Shown: one piece after another, positions 9,456 through 17,744 of the stretch
How the letters are laid out: the number at the start of each line of letters is the position of its first letter
Numbering within the stretch: the first letter of the stretch is position 1
Assembly: GCF_900143625.1 (NCBI RefSeq)
Contig: NZ_FRFF01000064.1
Location: forward strand, 1-64,000
Direction of reading: 5' to 3'
Origin: Nocardiopsis sp. JB363
GTDB lineage: Bacteria > Actinomycetota > Actinomycetes > Streptosporangiales > Streptosporangiaceae
Length of the DNA stretch: 64,000 nt
The notes under the pieces: generated by a model
Databases searched by the model: none
Told to the model about the DNA's origin: nothing
Seen by the model: only the letters and a program-made list of their open reading frames with translations
Made by a program: the position numbers and the translations under genes

Positions 9456-10579
9456 CCGAGACGGTCCCGGGCTCGCCGGAGGCCGACTCCGGTCCCTGCG
9501 GGTGCGGTGGTGGCGGGTGCCACCCGGTCACACTGTCGACCTCCGACGGGGAGGACCTGGAGTTCTGCTGTCCACCCGAGCAGAACGTGCTGGAGGCCGC
9601 CGCGGCGGCGGGCGCCACCCTGCCCGCCTCGTGCAAGCAGGGCACCTGCGGGTCCTGCCACGCCAACGTGACGGACGGCGAATACGAGTTGGGCTCCCAC
9701 AGCCCTCAGGCACTGTCGGAGGAGGACCGGGACGAGCACAGGGGCGTGCTGCTGTGCCGCACCTTCCCCCGGGGGCCGGTCTCGGCGGACCTGCCCTATG
9801 ACGGTTCACGTGTGCTGCGCGGTGAGATCCCGGTGCGGGAGGCCACGATCACCGTGTTGGAGGAGGTGGCCAAGGACACCGTCCGCCTCGAAGTGCGGCT
9901 CGACACCGACTCCGACGAAGGGCTCGACTGCCAGTTCGAGCCCGGCCGGTTCGTGGAACTCCAGCCGCCGGGACGCGCGGACGCCAAGCGGGCGTACTCA
10001 CTGGCCAACACCGGCAACTGGGAAGGGCTGATGGAGTTCTTCGTCCGGTTGCGGCCCGAGGGCGCGTTCTCCGGTCACCTCCGGAACGAGGCCCGCCCCG
10101 GATCGAAGCTCATCGTTCGCGGCCCCCTGGGCGCCTTCGGGCTGAACGAGACGGGGCTGCGGCCGCGCTGGCTCGTCGCCGGCGGGACCGGTCTCGCGCC
10201 GATGCTGTCGATGGCCCGGCACATGGTCGAGTGGCAGGAACCGCATCCGGTCCGGTTGATCCTCGGGGTCAACGAGGAAGAGGAGGTCTTCGGGCTGTCG
10301 GAGATACGTGAGCTGGCCGCCGAGGCCCCGGCGATCTCCGCGGTCGGTGGCCTTCCGGGCTTCGAGTTCGAGGTCTGCGTGTGGCGTCCGAGCGACACGT
10401 GGCGGGGGTCGGCCGGAACCCCGGCCGACCTCGTGCGATCGGGCCTGAAGTCCGAGGACGTGCTCCCCGACCTGTACGTGTGCGGGCCGCCGCCGTTGAT
10501 CGACTCGGTCCTGGAGGCCGCGGTCGAGGGCGGTGTCGCCGAGGAGAACGTGTTCTGGGAGCGTTTCCTGCCCTCGTGA
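9452..10579 (+). CDS. Ferredoxin-FAD-NAD(P)H reductase, partner of Hcp
   Basis: A 375-residue electron-transfer flavoprotein, functionally equivalent to E. coli Hcr, passing electrons from NAD(P)H to Hcp. Order: a short Cys-rich leader with Cys16, Cys18, Cys23 and His24 plus Cys39-Cys40; a plant-type [2Fe-2S] domain with Cys61, Cys66, Cys69 and Cys102; an FAD-binding domain with KRAYSLAN; and an NAD-binding domain with GGTGLAPML. In E. coli Hcr the ferredoxin domain is C-terminal, so the domain order here is that of dioxygenase reductases. The start overlaps the hcp stop (ATGA), showing co-translation. Confidence 0.9.
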   Translation: MTETVPGSPEADSGPCGCGGGGCHPVTLSTSDGEDLEFCCPPEQNVLEAAAAAGATLPASCKQGTCGSCHANVTDGEYELGSHSPQALSEEDRDEHRGVLLCRTFPRGPVSADLPYDGSRVLRGEIPVREATITVLEEVAKDTVRLEVRLDTDSDEGLDCQFEPGRFVELQPPGRADAKRAYSLANTGNWEGLMEFFVRLRPEGAFSGHLRNEARPGSKLIVRGPLGAFGLNETGLRPRWLVAGGTGLAPMLSMARHMVEWQEPHPVRLILGVNEEEEVFGLSEIRELAAEAPAISAVGGLPGFEFEVCVWRPSDTWRGSAGTPADLVRSGLKSEDVLPDLYVCGPPPLIDSVLEAAVEGGVAEENVFWERFLPS

Positions 10580-10600
10580 GGCTGTTCCTCTTCCACCCCG

Positions 10601-10620
10601 AACCTACCGGCGAGTAGGTT
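10601..10620. repeat. Short inverted repeat after the Hcp reductase gene
   Basis: AACCTAC (10601-10607) and GTAGGTT (10614-10620) are perfect arms around a six-base spacer, 30 bp before the next gene. It could be a weak terminator or an operator of the DoxX-like gene. The short stem makes either use uncertain. Confidence 0.35.
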
Positions 10621-10650
10621 AGGGGTGGCGCGTCACGAGAGGAAAGTCCC

Positions 10651-11094
10651 ATGACCTGTATCGAGAAGCTGCGCGGGATCGCCCCGCGCGCTCTGGGGGC
10701 CGCGTTCGTCACCTCGGGGGTGTTGCACCTGGTCTCGCCCAAGCCGTTCGAGGCGATCATGCCCCGGGGGCTCCCGGCCCGGCGGGAGTTGGTGTACGGC
10801 AGCGGAGTGGCCGAACTCGCCTGCGGGCTCGGGTTGCTCACCCGGCGGAAATGGGCCGGCCAGGCCAGTGCCGCGCTGTTGCTGGCCGTGTGGCCCGCGA
10901 ACATCCAAATGGCCCTGGACTCGGGTTCGGGTCGACTGCGCGGGCCGGCCGACAACCGGCTCATCGCCTGGGGTCGTGTGCCCCTGCAGGTCCCACTGAT
11001 CTGGGCGGCCCTCCAGTCACGCCCCGCCGGCGGTCAGCACCCCTCCCCGGTTCCGGGGAAGTCGGTGCGCGTGTCCTCTCCGACCTCGACGTAG
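10651..11094 (+). CDS. DoxX-like small membrane protein
   Basis: A 147-residue integral membrane protein with four predicted spans and the DoxX-family pattern ALGAAFVTSGVLHLVSP followed by GSGVAELACGLGLL. Members are poorly understood and have been linked to redox or sulfur chemistry in the membrane. GAGAGGAAAG precedes the ATG. The last 61 bp overlap the 3' end of the convergent lipoprotein gene, so the polar C-terminal tail of this protein may be non-essential. Confidence 0.75.
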   Translation: MTCIEKLRGIAPRALGAAFVTSGVLHLVSPKPFEAIMPRGLPARRELVYGSGVAELACGLGLLTRRKWAGQASAALLLAVWPANIQMALDSGSGRLRGPADNRLIAWGRVPLQVPLIWAALQSRPAGGQHPSPVPGKSVRVSSPTST

Positions 11095-11519
11095 TGGACC
11101 TCCACCACCCCGCACATCTCCGCCATCGCCGAAGCGACCGCCCCACGTCGGTTACCGTCTTCGACCCTCACGTCGTACCGGGGCGGGAGGTCATCCGGCT
11201 GCAACCCCTCGGGCGGGCCCTCCTCCGACGTTTCGAGGAACTGCCGATAGGCGTCCTCCTGAGTGACGAAGAGGTACGACACGACCTCGGGTGATTCGTT
11301 CAGGAAGGTCTCGATCTCCTCCCACTCGTTGTCGAACCCGTTTTCACGCCCCTCGCACAACGGGTCCAGGTACGTCCGTGTACACACCAGGACGTTGAGC
11401 AGCTCTTGGCCCTCGTCGGGTACCAAAGCCTCGTCGAGTCCGGGCGGAACGCATCCGGTGGTGACCACGAACAGGAGGGGAACGGCGGCCAAGGCGACCG
11501 GACGCAGGGGGGCGGGCAT
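11034..11519 (-). CDS. Lipoprotein with an FtsX-type extracellular domain
   Basis: A 161-residue secreted lipoprotein: the signal peptide ends in VTTGC, then comes a single domain. The segment from VLVCTRTYLDPLC through FLNESPEVVSYLFVTQEDAY to DLPPRYDVRVED follows the extracellular domain of actinobacterial FtsX, including its two early cysteines and the aromatic/Ala-Tyr pattern. The FtsX transmembrane helices and permease part are absent. True FtsX uses this domain to contact peptidoglycan hydrolases, so this may be a free-standing hydrolase regulator; that role is inferred. Start at the ATG at 11519, which gives a clean signal peptide. Confidence 0.75.
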   Translation of the reverse strand: MPAPLRPVALAAVPLLFVVTTGCVPPGLDEALVPDEGQELLNVLVCTRTYLDPLCEGRENGFDNEWEEIETFLNESPEVVSYLFVTQEDAYRQFLETSEEGPPEGLQPDDLPPRYDVRVEDGNRRGAVASAMAEMCGVVEVHYVEVGEDTRTDFPGTGEGC

Positions 11520-11587
11520 CTTCGATGGTCCTCGTTTCTCTTCGATGGCGCTCCCAGGATGCCGGACCCGAAGAGAGGAACGAAAAG

Positions 11588-11632
11588 CCCCGCCCCGAAC
11601 CGCACGCGTGACAGCGGCGGTTCGAGGCGGGG
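11588..11632 (-). terminator. Terminator after hisG
   Basis: A 16-bp stem with one mismatch between 11588-11603 (CCCCGCCCCGAACCGC) and 11617-11632, starting 22 bp beyond the hisG stop on the minus strand. It isolates hisG from the lipoprotein gene downstream. Confidence 0.8.
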
Positions 11633-11653
11633 TGAGATCGGACGGGGCGGCTT

Positions 11654-12508
11654 CTACAGGCGGCAGGCGTAGATGTCGGTGACCAGGATGGCGCGAGCGC
11701 CCAGCTGCCACAGGTCGTCCATGATGCGTTGGGCCTCATCGCGCCGAACCATCGATCGCACCGCGACCCAGCCCTCACGGTGCAGCGGGGAGACCGTCGG
11801 CCCCTCCATGCCCGGTGTGAGCGCGACCGCGCCCTCCAGGTGCTCGGCGTGCACGTCGTAGTCCATCATCACGTAGTCGCGGGCGACCAGCACACCGCGC
11901 AGCCGCCGCAGCAACTGGTCGATCTGCGGGTCCTCCGGAGCGTTCGTGGGCCGGATGACGACGGCCTCCGAGACCAGGATGGGGTCGCCGAAGGTCTCCA
12001 TGCCGGCGTTGCGCAACGTGGTGCCGGTGGAGACCACGTCGGCCACCGCGTCGGCCACACCCAGCTGGACGGAGCTCTCCACGGCCCCATCGAGGTGGAT
12101 GACGCGCGCGTCCACGCCCTGCTCGCCCAAGTAGGAGGCCAGTAGGCCGTCGAAGGACGTGGCGACGCGCTTGCCGTTGAGGTCGGCGACGGTCATCCCG
12201 GAGCCGCCCGGGGCGGCGAATCGGAAGGTGGATCCGCCGAAACCGAGGGGCAGGACCTCGTCGACGGGGGCGCCGGAGTCCAGAAGCATGTCGCGGCCGG
12301 TGATCCCGGCCTTCAGGATGCCCTCACCGACGTAGACGGCGATGTCCTTGGGGCGCAGGAAGAAGAACTCGGTGTTGTTCTCCGGGTCGACCAACACCAG
12401 GTCACGGCTGCTCTTGCGCTGCCGGTAACCGGCCTCGGTGAGCATCTGGACGGCGGGGTCGGACAATTGGCCCTTGTTGGGCACGGCGATTCTGAGCATG
12501 TCGGGCAT
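11654..12508 (-). CDS. hisG: ATP phosphoribosyltransferase, long form
   Basis: First enzyme of histidine synthesis, joining ATP and PRPP to give phosphoribosyl-ATP; feedback-inhibited by histidine. The 284-residue length and collinearity with mycobacterial HisG show the long form, with a C-terminal ACT-like regulatory domain. Conserved blocks include [27 protein letters not shown] and [22 protein letters not shown]. The ATG at 12508 has AAGGA eight bases upstream; an ATG three codons later (12499) matches the usual family start. It lies 89 bp downstream of hisE in the same direction. Confidence 0.95.
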   Translation of the reverse strand: MPDMLRIAVPNKGQLSDPAVQMLTEAGYRQRKSSRDLVLVDPENNTEFFFLRPKDIAVYVGEGILKAGITGRDMLLDSGAPVDEVLPLGFGGSTFRFAAPGGSGMTVADLNGKRVATSFDGLLASYLGEQGVDARVIHLDGAVESSVQLGVADAVADVVSTGTTLRNAGMETFGDPILVSEAVVIRPTNAPEDPQIDQLLRRLRGVLVARDYVMMDYDVHAEHLEGAVALTPGMEGPTVSPLHREGWVAVRSMVRRDEAQRIMDDLWQLGARAILVTDIYACRL

Positions 12509-12597
12509 GTCTTGGTTCCTTGGTCGCTCTCAGGTGTACGGGACGTCCGGTGGCCGGCGTACGCTCGCGCCCGAAAAGGGGCGCGAGGCGGGCCGAC

Positions 12598-12861
12598 CTA
12601 GAGATGCTTGTAGACGTCCTCGAGTCGCAGGCCGCGGGCCAGCATCAGAACCTGGAGGTGGTAGAGGAGCTGCGAGATCTCTTCGGCGGCCTGCTCGTCC
12701 GATTCGTACTCGGCGGCCATCCAGACCTCGGCTGCCTCCTCGACGACCTTCTTGCCGATGGCATGGACGCCGGCGTCGAGTTGGGCGACGGTCCCGGACC
12801 CCTCGGGGCGGGAACGTGCCTTCTCGGACAGCTCGGCGAACAGCTCTTCGAAGGTCTTCAT
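12598..12861 (-). CDS. hisE: Phosphoribosyl-ATP pyrophosphohydrolase
   Basis: Second step of histidine synthesis, hydrolysing phosphoribosyl-ATP to phosphoribosyl-AMP and pyrophosphate. The 87-residue all-alpha protein has the MazG-like motifs [16 protein letters not shown] and [14 protein letters not shown], with the metal-binding glutamates. The hisE-hisG pairing is the normal arrangement in actinobacteria. A ribosome binding site (AAAGAGA) lies just before the ATG. Confidence 0.95.
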   Translation of the reverse strand: MKTFEELFAELSEKARSRPEGSGTVAQLDAGVHAIGKKVVEEAAEVWMAAEYESDEQAAEEISQLLYHLQVLMLARGLRLEDVYKHL

Positions 12862-12995
12862 GGTCTCTTTCCTCGACCGACAGTGCTCTCCCAGGGTAGG
12901 CGCTCCGGGCGACCGCTGACCAACCGGGGACCAGAAGTCTCAGCATGTGGGAGCGGCCGGCCCGCCAGATCCCGGTGCGGACGCCGACGGGCGGG

Positions 12996-13826
12996 TCAGG
13001 CCAGTCGACGGGCGACGGCACGCACCAGGGGGCGCGGCAGCAGGCGCAGGAGCCCGTCGGCCATCTTGTACTGCGCTCCGGGGATGACCGCGGCACGCCC
13101 CGCCGACCACGCGGTGAGCGCGTCGCGGACGATGTGCTCCTTGTGGACGAACGCGAACTGGGGCATCCCCTGCGCCTGGACCTCCCGCGTCATGTCGGTG
13201 CGCACGAATCCCGGCAGCACCACGGTGACGTGCACACCCTGTTTGCGCACCTCCGCGGCGACGCTCTCGCTCCACATCGTGACGAACTTCTTACCCGCCC
13301 CGTAGACCGAACCCCCCGGGTTGGCGGGGATCTCCCCGGCCATGGACGCCACGTTCACCACACCCAGCTTCCGGGTCTCACCGGCGGCCCGGCGGGCGAT
13401 CTGGATGGGGAGCACGGCCCGGGTCAGGTGGAGGACGGCGCGAACGTTGAGGTCGAGCATCGCGTCGATCTCGGCGGGCTCCTGTTCGGCGAAGACGCCG
13501 CCCTCCCCGCGACCGGCGTTGTTGACGAGCAGGTCGATGGGGTCGAGTACACCGGTACCGTCCTCGGCGAGGCGTTCGATGACCGTGGCGAGACCCTCGG
13601 GGTCGCCCAGGTCCGCGACGAGCACCTCCACGGAGGTTCCATAGCTCGCACGCAGCTCGACCGCGACCTCTTCCAGGAGCTCCTCGCGCCGTGCGACGAG
13701 TACGAGGGCGTGGCCGCGCTGGGCGAGCCTACGGGCGAACTCCTCGCCGATTCCGCTGGAGGCACCGGTGACCAACGCCGTCCTCGGGTGGTCGAGATCG
13801 GGGGATGTACTGTCCGATGCGCTCAT
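12996..13826 (-). CDS. Short-chain dehydrogenase/reductase
   Basis: A 276-residue classical SDR with NAD(P)-binding TGASSGIG at 20-27, NNAG at 102-105, catalytic Ser161 and the Tyr175-x3-Lys179 pair (YGAGK). The Arg-rich strand-2 end (VARREEL) suggests NADPH. The C-terminus (RLLPRPLVRAVARRL) is basic and amphipathic, as in SDRs acting on lipid substrates. The ATG at 13826 was chosen; the open frame upstream lacks family similarity. The substrate cannot be read from the sequence. It lies upstream of hisE on the same strand, with 134 bp between. Confidence 0.85.
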   Translation of the reverse strand: MSASDSTSPDLDHPRTALVTGASSGIGEEFARRLAQRGHALVLVARREELLEEVAVELRASYGTSVEVLVADLGDPEGLATVIERLAEDGTGVLDPIDLLVNNAGRGEGGVFAEQEPAEIDAMLDLNVRAVLHLTRAVLPIQIARRAAGETRKLGVVNVASMAGEIPANPGGSVYGAGKKFVTMWSESVAAEVRKQGVHVTVVLPGFVRTDMTREVQAQGMPQFAFVHKEHIVRDALTAWSAGRAAVIPGAQYKMADGLLRLLPRPLVRAVARRLA

Positions 13827-13971
13827 GCCCCCAGGGTAGGACGCGCGGTGCGGAACGAGCGGGGGCACACCACCGGTTCCCGTTTCCACGGTGGCGCTAC
13901 CCACCCGGTGTTTCCCGGACAAACACCGACGCGAACGTCCTCGGGACTCTTCGAGGCGTTAGCGTTCAACC

Positions 13972-14685
13972 ATGTCCGAGACACAGAGCCATGCCGGACC
14001 ACTTTCCGCCCTCCGACTAGAGGAACGCCTGCGTGACGCCAGACTGTTCTTCGGTCAGGCGCTGCGAACCTTCCACGCCACCGGATCCATCCTGCCGAGC
14101 AGCGGCGCGCTCGCACACGAGATGGCCGAACACGTCCGCACCCGCTCCGACCCCAACGGGTCGCTGCGCATCCTGGAGGCGGGCGCCGGTACCGGCGCCA
14201 TCAGCCGTGGGATCGCGGCGGCCATGCGCCCCGGCGACACCCTCGACCTGGTCGAGGCCAACCCCGAGTTCGCCGCCTACGTCGAGGAACTACTGGTGAG
14301 CGACCCGGAGTTGTCCGGGATCGCCGACGCCGCCACAGTGCACGCATGCCTGGTGAACGACATGGGCACCGACCGGACCTACGACGTGATCGTGTCCGGG
14401 TTGCCGTTCGCCAACTTCACCGCCGACCAGGTGAAGGGCATCCTCGACTACTACTTCACGGTGCTCCGCCCGGGCGGAACGCTCTCGTTCTACGGGTACC
14501 TCTACACCAAAGAGGTCAAGGCGGTCATCGCCAAGCGCGAGGACTACCTGCGTCAGGCCCGAAGCGGTTGGGTCGTCCAGGACTGGATCGATCGCTATGG
14601 GATCGGCTCGGAGAAGGTCTTCGCGAACGTCCCGCCGGCGTGGGTGCATCACCTTCGCAAACCGGAGAACGACCGTCGGGTCTGA
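13972..14685 (+). CDS. Class I SAM-dependent methyltransferase
   Basis: A 237-residue methyltransferase with SAM motif I LEAGAGTGAIS at about 69-79, an acidic strand-2 end (LDLVEANPEF) and motif IV (YDVIVSGLPFANF). The N-terminal region with FFGQALRTFHATGSILPSSGALA resembles bacterial phospholipid N-methyltransferases (PmtA-like) and rRNA adenine dimethylase relatives. Lipid methylation is a reasonable guess but not shown. It ends in a very strong hairpin terminator and stands alone. Confidence 0.8.
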   Translation: MSETQSHAGPLSALRLEERLRDARLFFGQALRTFHATGSILPSSGALAHEMAEHVRTRSDPNGSLRILEAGAGTGAISRGIAAAMRPGDTLDLVEANPEFAAYVEELLVSDPELSGIADAATVHACLVNDMGTDRTYDVIVSGLPFANFTADQVKGILDYYFTVLRPGGTLSFYGYLYTKEVKAVIAKREDYLRQARSGWVVQDWIDRYGIGSEKVFANVPPAWVHHLRKPENDRRV

Positions 14686-14768
14686 CACCCTCGACGCCCC
14701 GACCTGGTAGGACGGGCCACCTCCACAGGCCGGAGAAGGGTCTTCCGCGCCGACTCCTCCCCCGCTCC

Positions 14769-14800
14769 GGCCGGGTGGGTGGCTCGCCACCCACCCGGCC
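14769..14800 (+). terminator. Strong hairpin terminator
   Basis: A 15-bp perfect inverted repeat, GGCCGGGTGGGTGGC (14769-14783) with GCCACCCACCCGGCC (14786-14800), around only two bases, so the hairpin closes with a four-base loop. It lies 84 bp after the methyltransferase stop. Confidence 0.88.
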
Positions 14801-14854
14801 CCTTCATGCGCCGAAGATGAGGAACCTTGTGACGGTTTCCGGTCCTCCCGGCAC

Positions 14855-14868
14855 GTGATCTGCATCAC
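14855..14868. promoter_or_regulatory. Crp-type palindrome
   Basis: GTGAT-CTGC-ATCAC is a perfect palindrome fitting the Crp core GTGA-N6-TCAC. It lies about 280 bp upstream of the trehalose-phosphatase/GH15 gene and after the previous terminator, so that gene is its only plausible nearby target. The distance is long for direct activation unless the transcript starts well upstream. Confidence 0.5.
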
Positions 14869-15146
14869 TTAACCCTCCGGTCGCAGGAGTCCCACGACGC
14901 GGGTAGTCTCGCGTTGACCTCTGGGGGAGACGTTCTTTTCCGGAACGACCGGCATCATCCGGTTCGCCACATTGCGCGTTAAAAGTTCCTGATGTCTGTT
15001 CAAAGTCCCCCGAGGCTCATCCCGCGCCACCATCCCTGCGTCTACGTTTTCCACACCGATCCCGTGTGAACCGATCGCATGTGCGCGGAGTCCTACATTT
15101 CACCTATTTTCCCAGGTCATGTAGTGGACCATGTGGAGGAGGCAAC

Positions 15147-17492
15147 GTGACGCTCACCCAAGCGGTCGAAGCAACGTCCACGAGGGCGATCGACACCACT
15201 CTCGCGACGATGCCTCTCGACGTCCGCCAACGCGTCTCCGCGCTGGCGCGCACCTCGCGGCTCCTCGTCGCCTGCGACTACGACGGCGCCTTGGCCCCCG
15301 TCGACTCCGACCACCGCGGCCCCCTGCCCGAGGCCGTCCGCGCCCTGCGGGACCTCGCGGACCTGCCCGGCACCGTGTGCGCGGTCGTCTCCGCCCGGCC
15401 CCTGCGCGACTTGGCCGTGCTGTCCCGTCTGCCCGCCGAGGTCCGCCTCGTCGGTGCTCACGGCACCGAGTTCGACACCGACCTCACCGTCGACACACCC
15501 ACGGACAAGTCCGCCGCCCTCGAAGTCCTCCGCGAACAGGTCGACGCCACCGCACTCCTCTACATCGGCGGCGGCGACGGCGAGGAGCCGGTGTTCACGA
15601 ACCTGAACACGGGAGCCGACGCCGGTGTCCGTGTGGGCACCGAACCCACCGTCGCTTCGCACAGCGTCCCGGACACCCCCACCGCCGCCACGCTCCTGAG
15701 CCTGCTCGCCAACGAGCGCCGCGCCTGGGTGTTCGGCGAACGCCCCACCCCCATCGAGCGCATGTCCATGCTCTCCAACCAGTCTTCCGTGGCCCTGGTC
15801 GGACCGGACGCGCGCCTGCTGTGGTTCTGTCACCCCGAGCCCGACTCCAACGCCCTGTTCGCCGAGGTGCTCGGTGGACGCCAGGCGGGCGTCTTCGCGA
15901 TCACCCCCGCCCACGGCGGTCTCCCCCTCGGCCAGCGCTACCTGCCCGGCACCATGACCGTGCGCACCCGCTGGTCGCGCCTGGAGGTCACCGACTACCT
16001 CGCCCAGGACACCGAACCCGGCCGCACCGACCTGATCCGCGTGATCGCCGGTGTCACCCCCGCCGTCGTCGAGTTCGCGCCCCGCCCCGACTTCGGTCGC
16101 GCCCCGATCCGCATCACCGTCGAACCCGAGGGCCTGCGGATCGAGGGCGCCGACTTCCCCATGGTCCTGCGCTCTCCCGGCGTGGAATGGCACGTGGACC
16201 ACGACGGCACCGACGACGTCGCCCGCGCCACCGTCCATCCCCGCTCCGAGCAGTCCGTGGTCCTGGAACTGCGCTGCGGCACCGACTCCCTCGCCGCCGA
16301 GACCCGCACCGAACCCGAACGCCAGGAGAAGGCCGCGCACCACTGGTCGCACTGGCTGGACACCCTGGACCTTCCGAACACCGAGAGTTCTTTGGCGGCG
16401 CGGTCGGCGTTGACCCTGCGCGGGCTGTGCACACCCACCGGCGGGGTCATGGCCGCCGCCACCACCTCCCTGCCCGAGGAGATCGGCGGGGTCCGTAACT
16501 GGGACTACCGGTACTGCTGGCTGCGCGATGGCGCACTGACCGTCCAGGCCCTGGTCACCCTGGGCTCCACCAGCGAGGCCGAAGCCTTCCTGGACTGGCT
16601 CCACCGGGTCGTGGACTCCCTGCCCTCCCCCGAACTGCTGCGCCCCCTCTACAGCCTGCGCGGCACCGGACTGGGCCCCGAGGAGACCATCGAGTCCCTG
16701 TCCGGGTACGCCGGCTCCCGCCCGGTACGCATCGGCAACCTCGCCGACCACCAAGTCCAACTCGACGTGTTCGGACCCGTGGTCGAACTCATCTGCCACC
16801 TGTCCACCGCCCGTGGGTCCCTGGCCGACCGCGACTGGGACCTGATCCAGGCCATGGCCCAAGCGGTGGCACGGCGCTGGCACGAACCCGACCACGGCAT
16901 CTGGGAGGAACGCGACGAGCCCCGCCAGCGCGTGTACTCCAAGGTGATGTGCTGGGTGACCTTGGACCGGGCCCTGCGCCTGGCCCACACCTACGGGCGC
17001 CAGGCCGACCCGACCTGGGAGCGGTTGCGGCAGAGCATCGCCACCCAGGTGCTGGAGCAGGGGTGGAACGAGACCGCTCAGGCCTACACCACCGCCTATG
17101 AGGGCACCGACCTGGACGCGGCTTCGTTGCACATCGGCCTGTCGGGGTTGATCGATCCGACCGATGAGCGGTTCCAGGCCACCGTGACCGCGATCGAGGC
17201 CGAGCTGCGCAGCGGCCCCACCGTCTACCGCTATCACCGTGACGATGGTCTGCCCGGTGGTGAGGGCGGCTTCCATCTGTGCACGACCTGGCTGATCGAG
17301 GCCTACCTGTTGACGGGTCGTCGGGCCGAGGCGGAGGAGTTGTTCAAGCACCTGGTGGGGGCGGCCGGACCGACCGGGTTGATCCCCGAGGAGTTCGATC
17401 CGGTCACCGAGCGGGCTCTGGGCAACCACCCGCAGGCCTACTCGCATCTGGGCCTGATCCGCTGCGCCCAGCTCCTGGACCAGCACGCCTGA
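15147..17492 (+). CDS. Trehalose-phosphatase-like / GH15 glycoside hydrolase fusion
   Basis: A 781-residue fusion. The N-terminal third is a HAD domain like trehalose-6-phosphatase: nucleophile motif DYDGAL (Asp44, Asp46), SARP, GAHGTEF and a Lys in TDKSAAL. The last HAD motif, normally GDDxTDE, reads YIGGGDGEEPVF (about 139-150), so its metal-binding aspartates are altered. The rest is GH15 (glucoamylase or trehalase type): NWDYRYCWLRD at 451-461, catalytic-type Glu in GIWEE near 585 and in PEEFDP near 746. A trehalase or alpha-glucosidase role is likely. The GTG at 15147 follows a perfect GGAGGAGG. Confidence 0.85.
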   Translation: MTLTQAVEATSTRAIDTTLATMPLDVRQRVSALARTSRLLVACDYDGALAPVDSDHRGPLPEAVRALRDLADLPGTVCAVVSARPLRDLAVLSRLPAEVRLVGAHGTEFDTDLTVDTPTDKSAALEVLREQVDATALLYIGGGDGEEPVFTNLNTGADAGVRVGTEPTVASHSVPDTPTAATLLSLLANERRAWVFGERPTPIERMSMLSNQSSVALVGPDARLLWFCHPEPDSNALFAEVLGGRQAGVFAITPAHGGLPLGQRYLPGTMTVRTRWSRLEVTDYLAQDTEPGRTDLIRVIAGVTPAVVEFAPRPDFGRAPIRITVEPEGLRIEGADFPMVLRSPGVEWHVDHDGTDDVARATVHPRSEQSVVLELRCGTDSLAAETRTEPERQEKAAHHWSHWLDTLDLPNTESSLAARSALTLRGLCTPTGGVMAAATTSLPEEIGGVRNWDYRYCWLRDGALTVQALVTLGSTSEAEAFLDWLHRVVDSLPSPELLRPLYSLRGTGLGPEETIESLSGYAGSRPVRIGNLADHQVQLDVFGPVVELICHLSTARGSLADRDWDLIQAMAQAVARRWHEPDHGIWEERDEPRQRVYSKVMCWVTLDRALRLAHTYGRQADPTWERLRQSIATQVLEQGWNETAQAYTTAYEGTDLDAASLHIGLSGLIDPTDERFQATVTAIEAELRSGPTVYRYHRDDGLPGGEGGFHLCTTWLIEAYLLTGRRAEAEELFKHLVGAAGPTGLIPEEFDPVTERALGNHPQAYSHLGLIRCAQLLDQHA

Positions 17493-17510
17493 CCAACGAC
17501 GACGACCACC

Positions 17511-17547
17511 CGCTACCCGCCGACCGTACGCCTACCGGCGGGTAGCG
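17511..17547 (+). terminator. Terminator after the GH15 fusion
   Basis: A 12-bp perfect stem, CGCTACCCGCCG (17511-17522) with CGGCGGGTAGCG (17536-17547), and a 13-base loop, 18 bp after the stop. The following 17548-17744 is GC-rich and shows no gene. Confidence 0.82.
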
Positions 17548-17744
17548 TCGGATCCGGTCCTTCGGGGCGCCTCGTACATCGGGGCGCCCCGACCTTTGCT
17601 CTCCTCCCCCGGAGCCGGCCGGGATTCCGGGGCTGTGGAAAACCCGTCCCGGGCGTCCCGGGCGTCTCGGCCTTCTCAGGCGCCCCGAGCGTCCCCCACA
17701 CCCCCGGGCCGGTCCGGCGGGTCCCGATGCCCCGCGACCCTCGT

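Larger units (their letters stand above)
14686..15146. other. Intergenic region before the trehalose/GH15 gene
   Basis: No credible gene. It holds the methyltransferase terminator (14769-14800), a Crp-type palindrome (14855-14868), a short inverted repeat ACCGG-N6-CCGGT (14948-14963), a possible -10 element TACGTT (15043-15048) and the GGAGGAGG ribosome binding site (15135-15142). The stretch 14960-15060 is less GC-rich than its surroundings, as promoters usually are here. Confidence 0.55.

Noticed and set aside
11588-11640. GGTTCGA-containing segment that looked like a tRNA T-loop
   Set aside because: It is one arm of the hisG terminator hairpin, and no cloverleaf can be formed around it.
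15117-17486. 789-codon minus-strand open frame
   Set aside because: Antisense to the trehalose-phosphatase/GH15 gene, with a low-complexity Gly/Gln/Val product and no domain.
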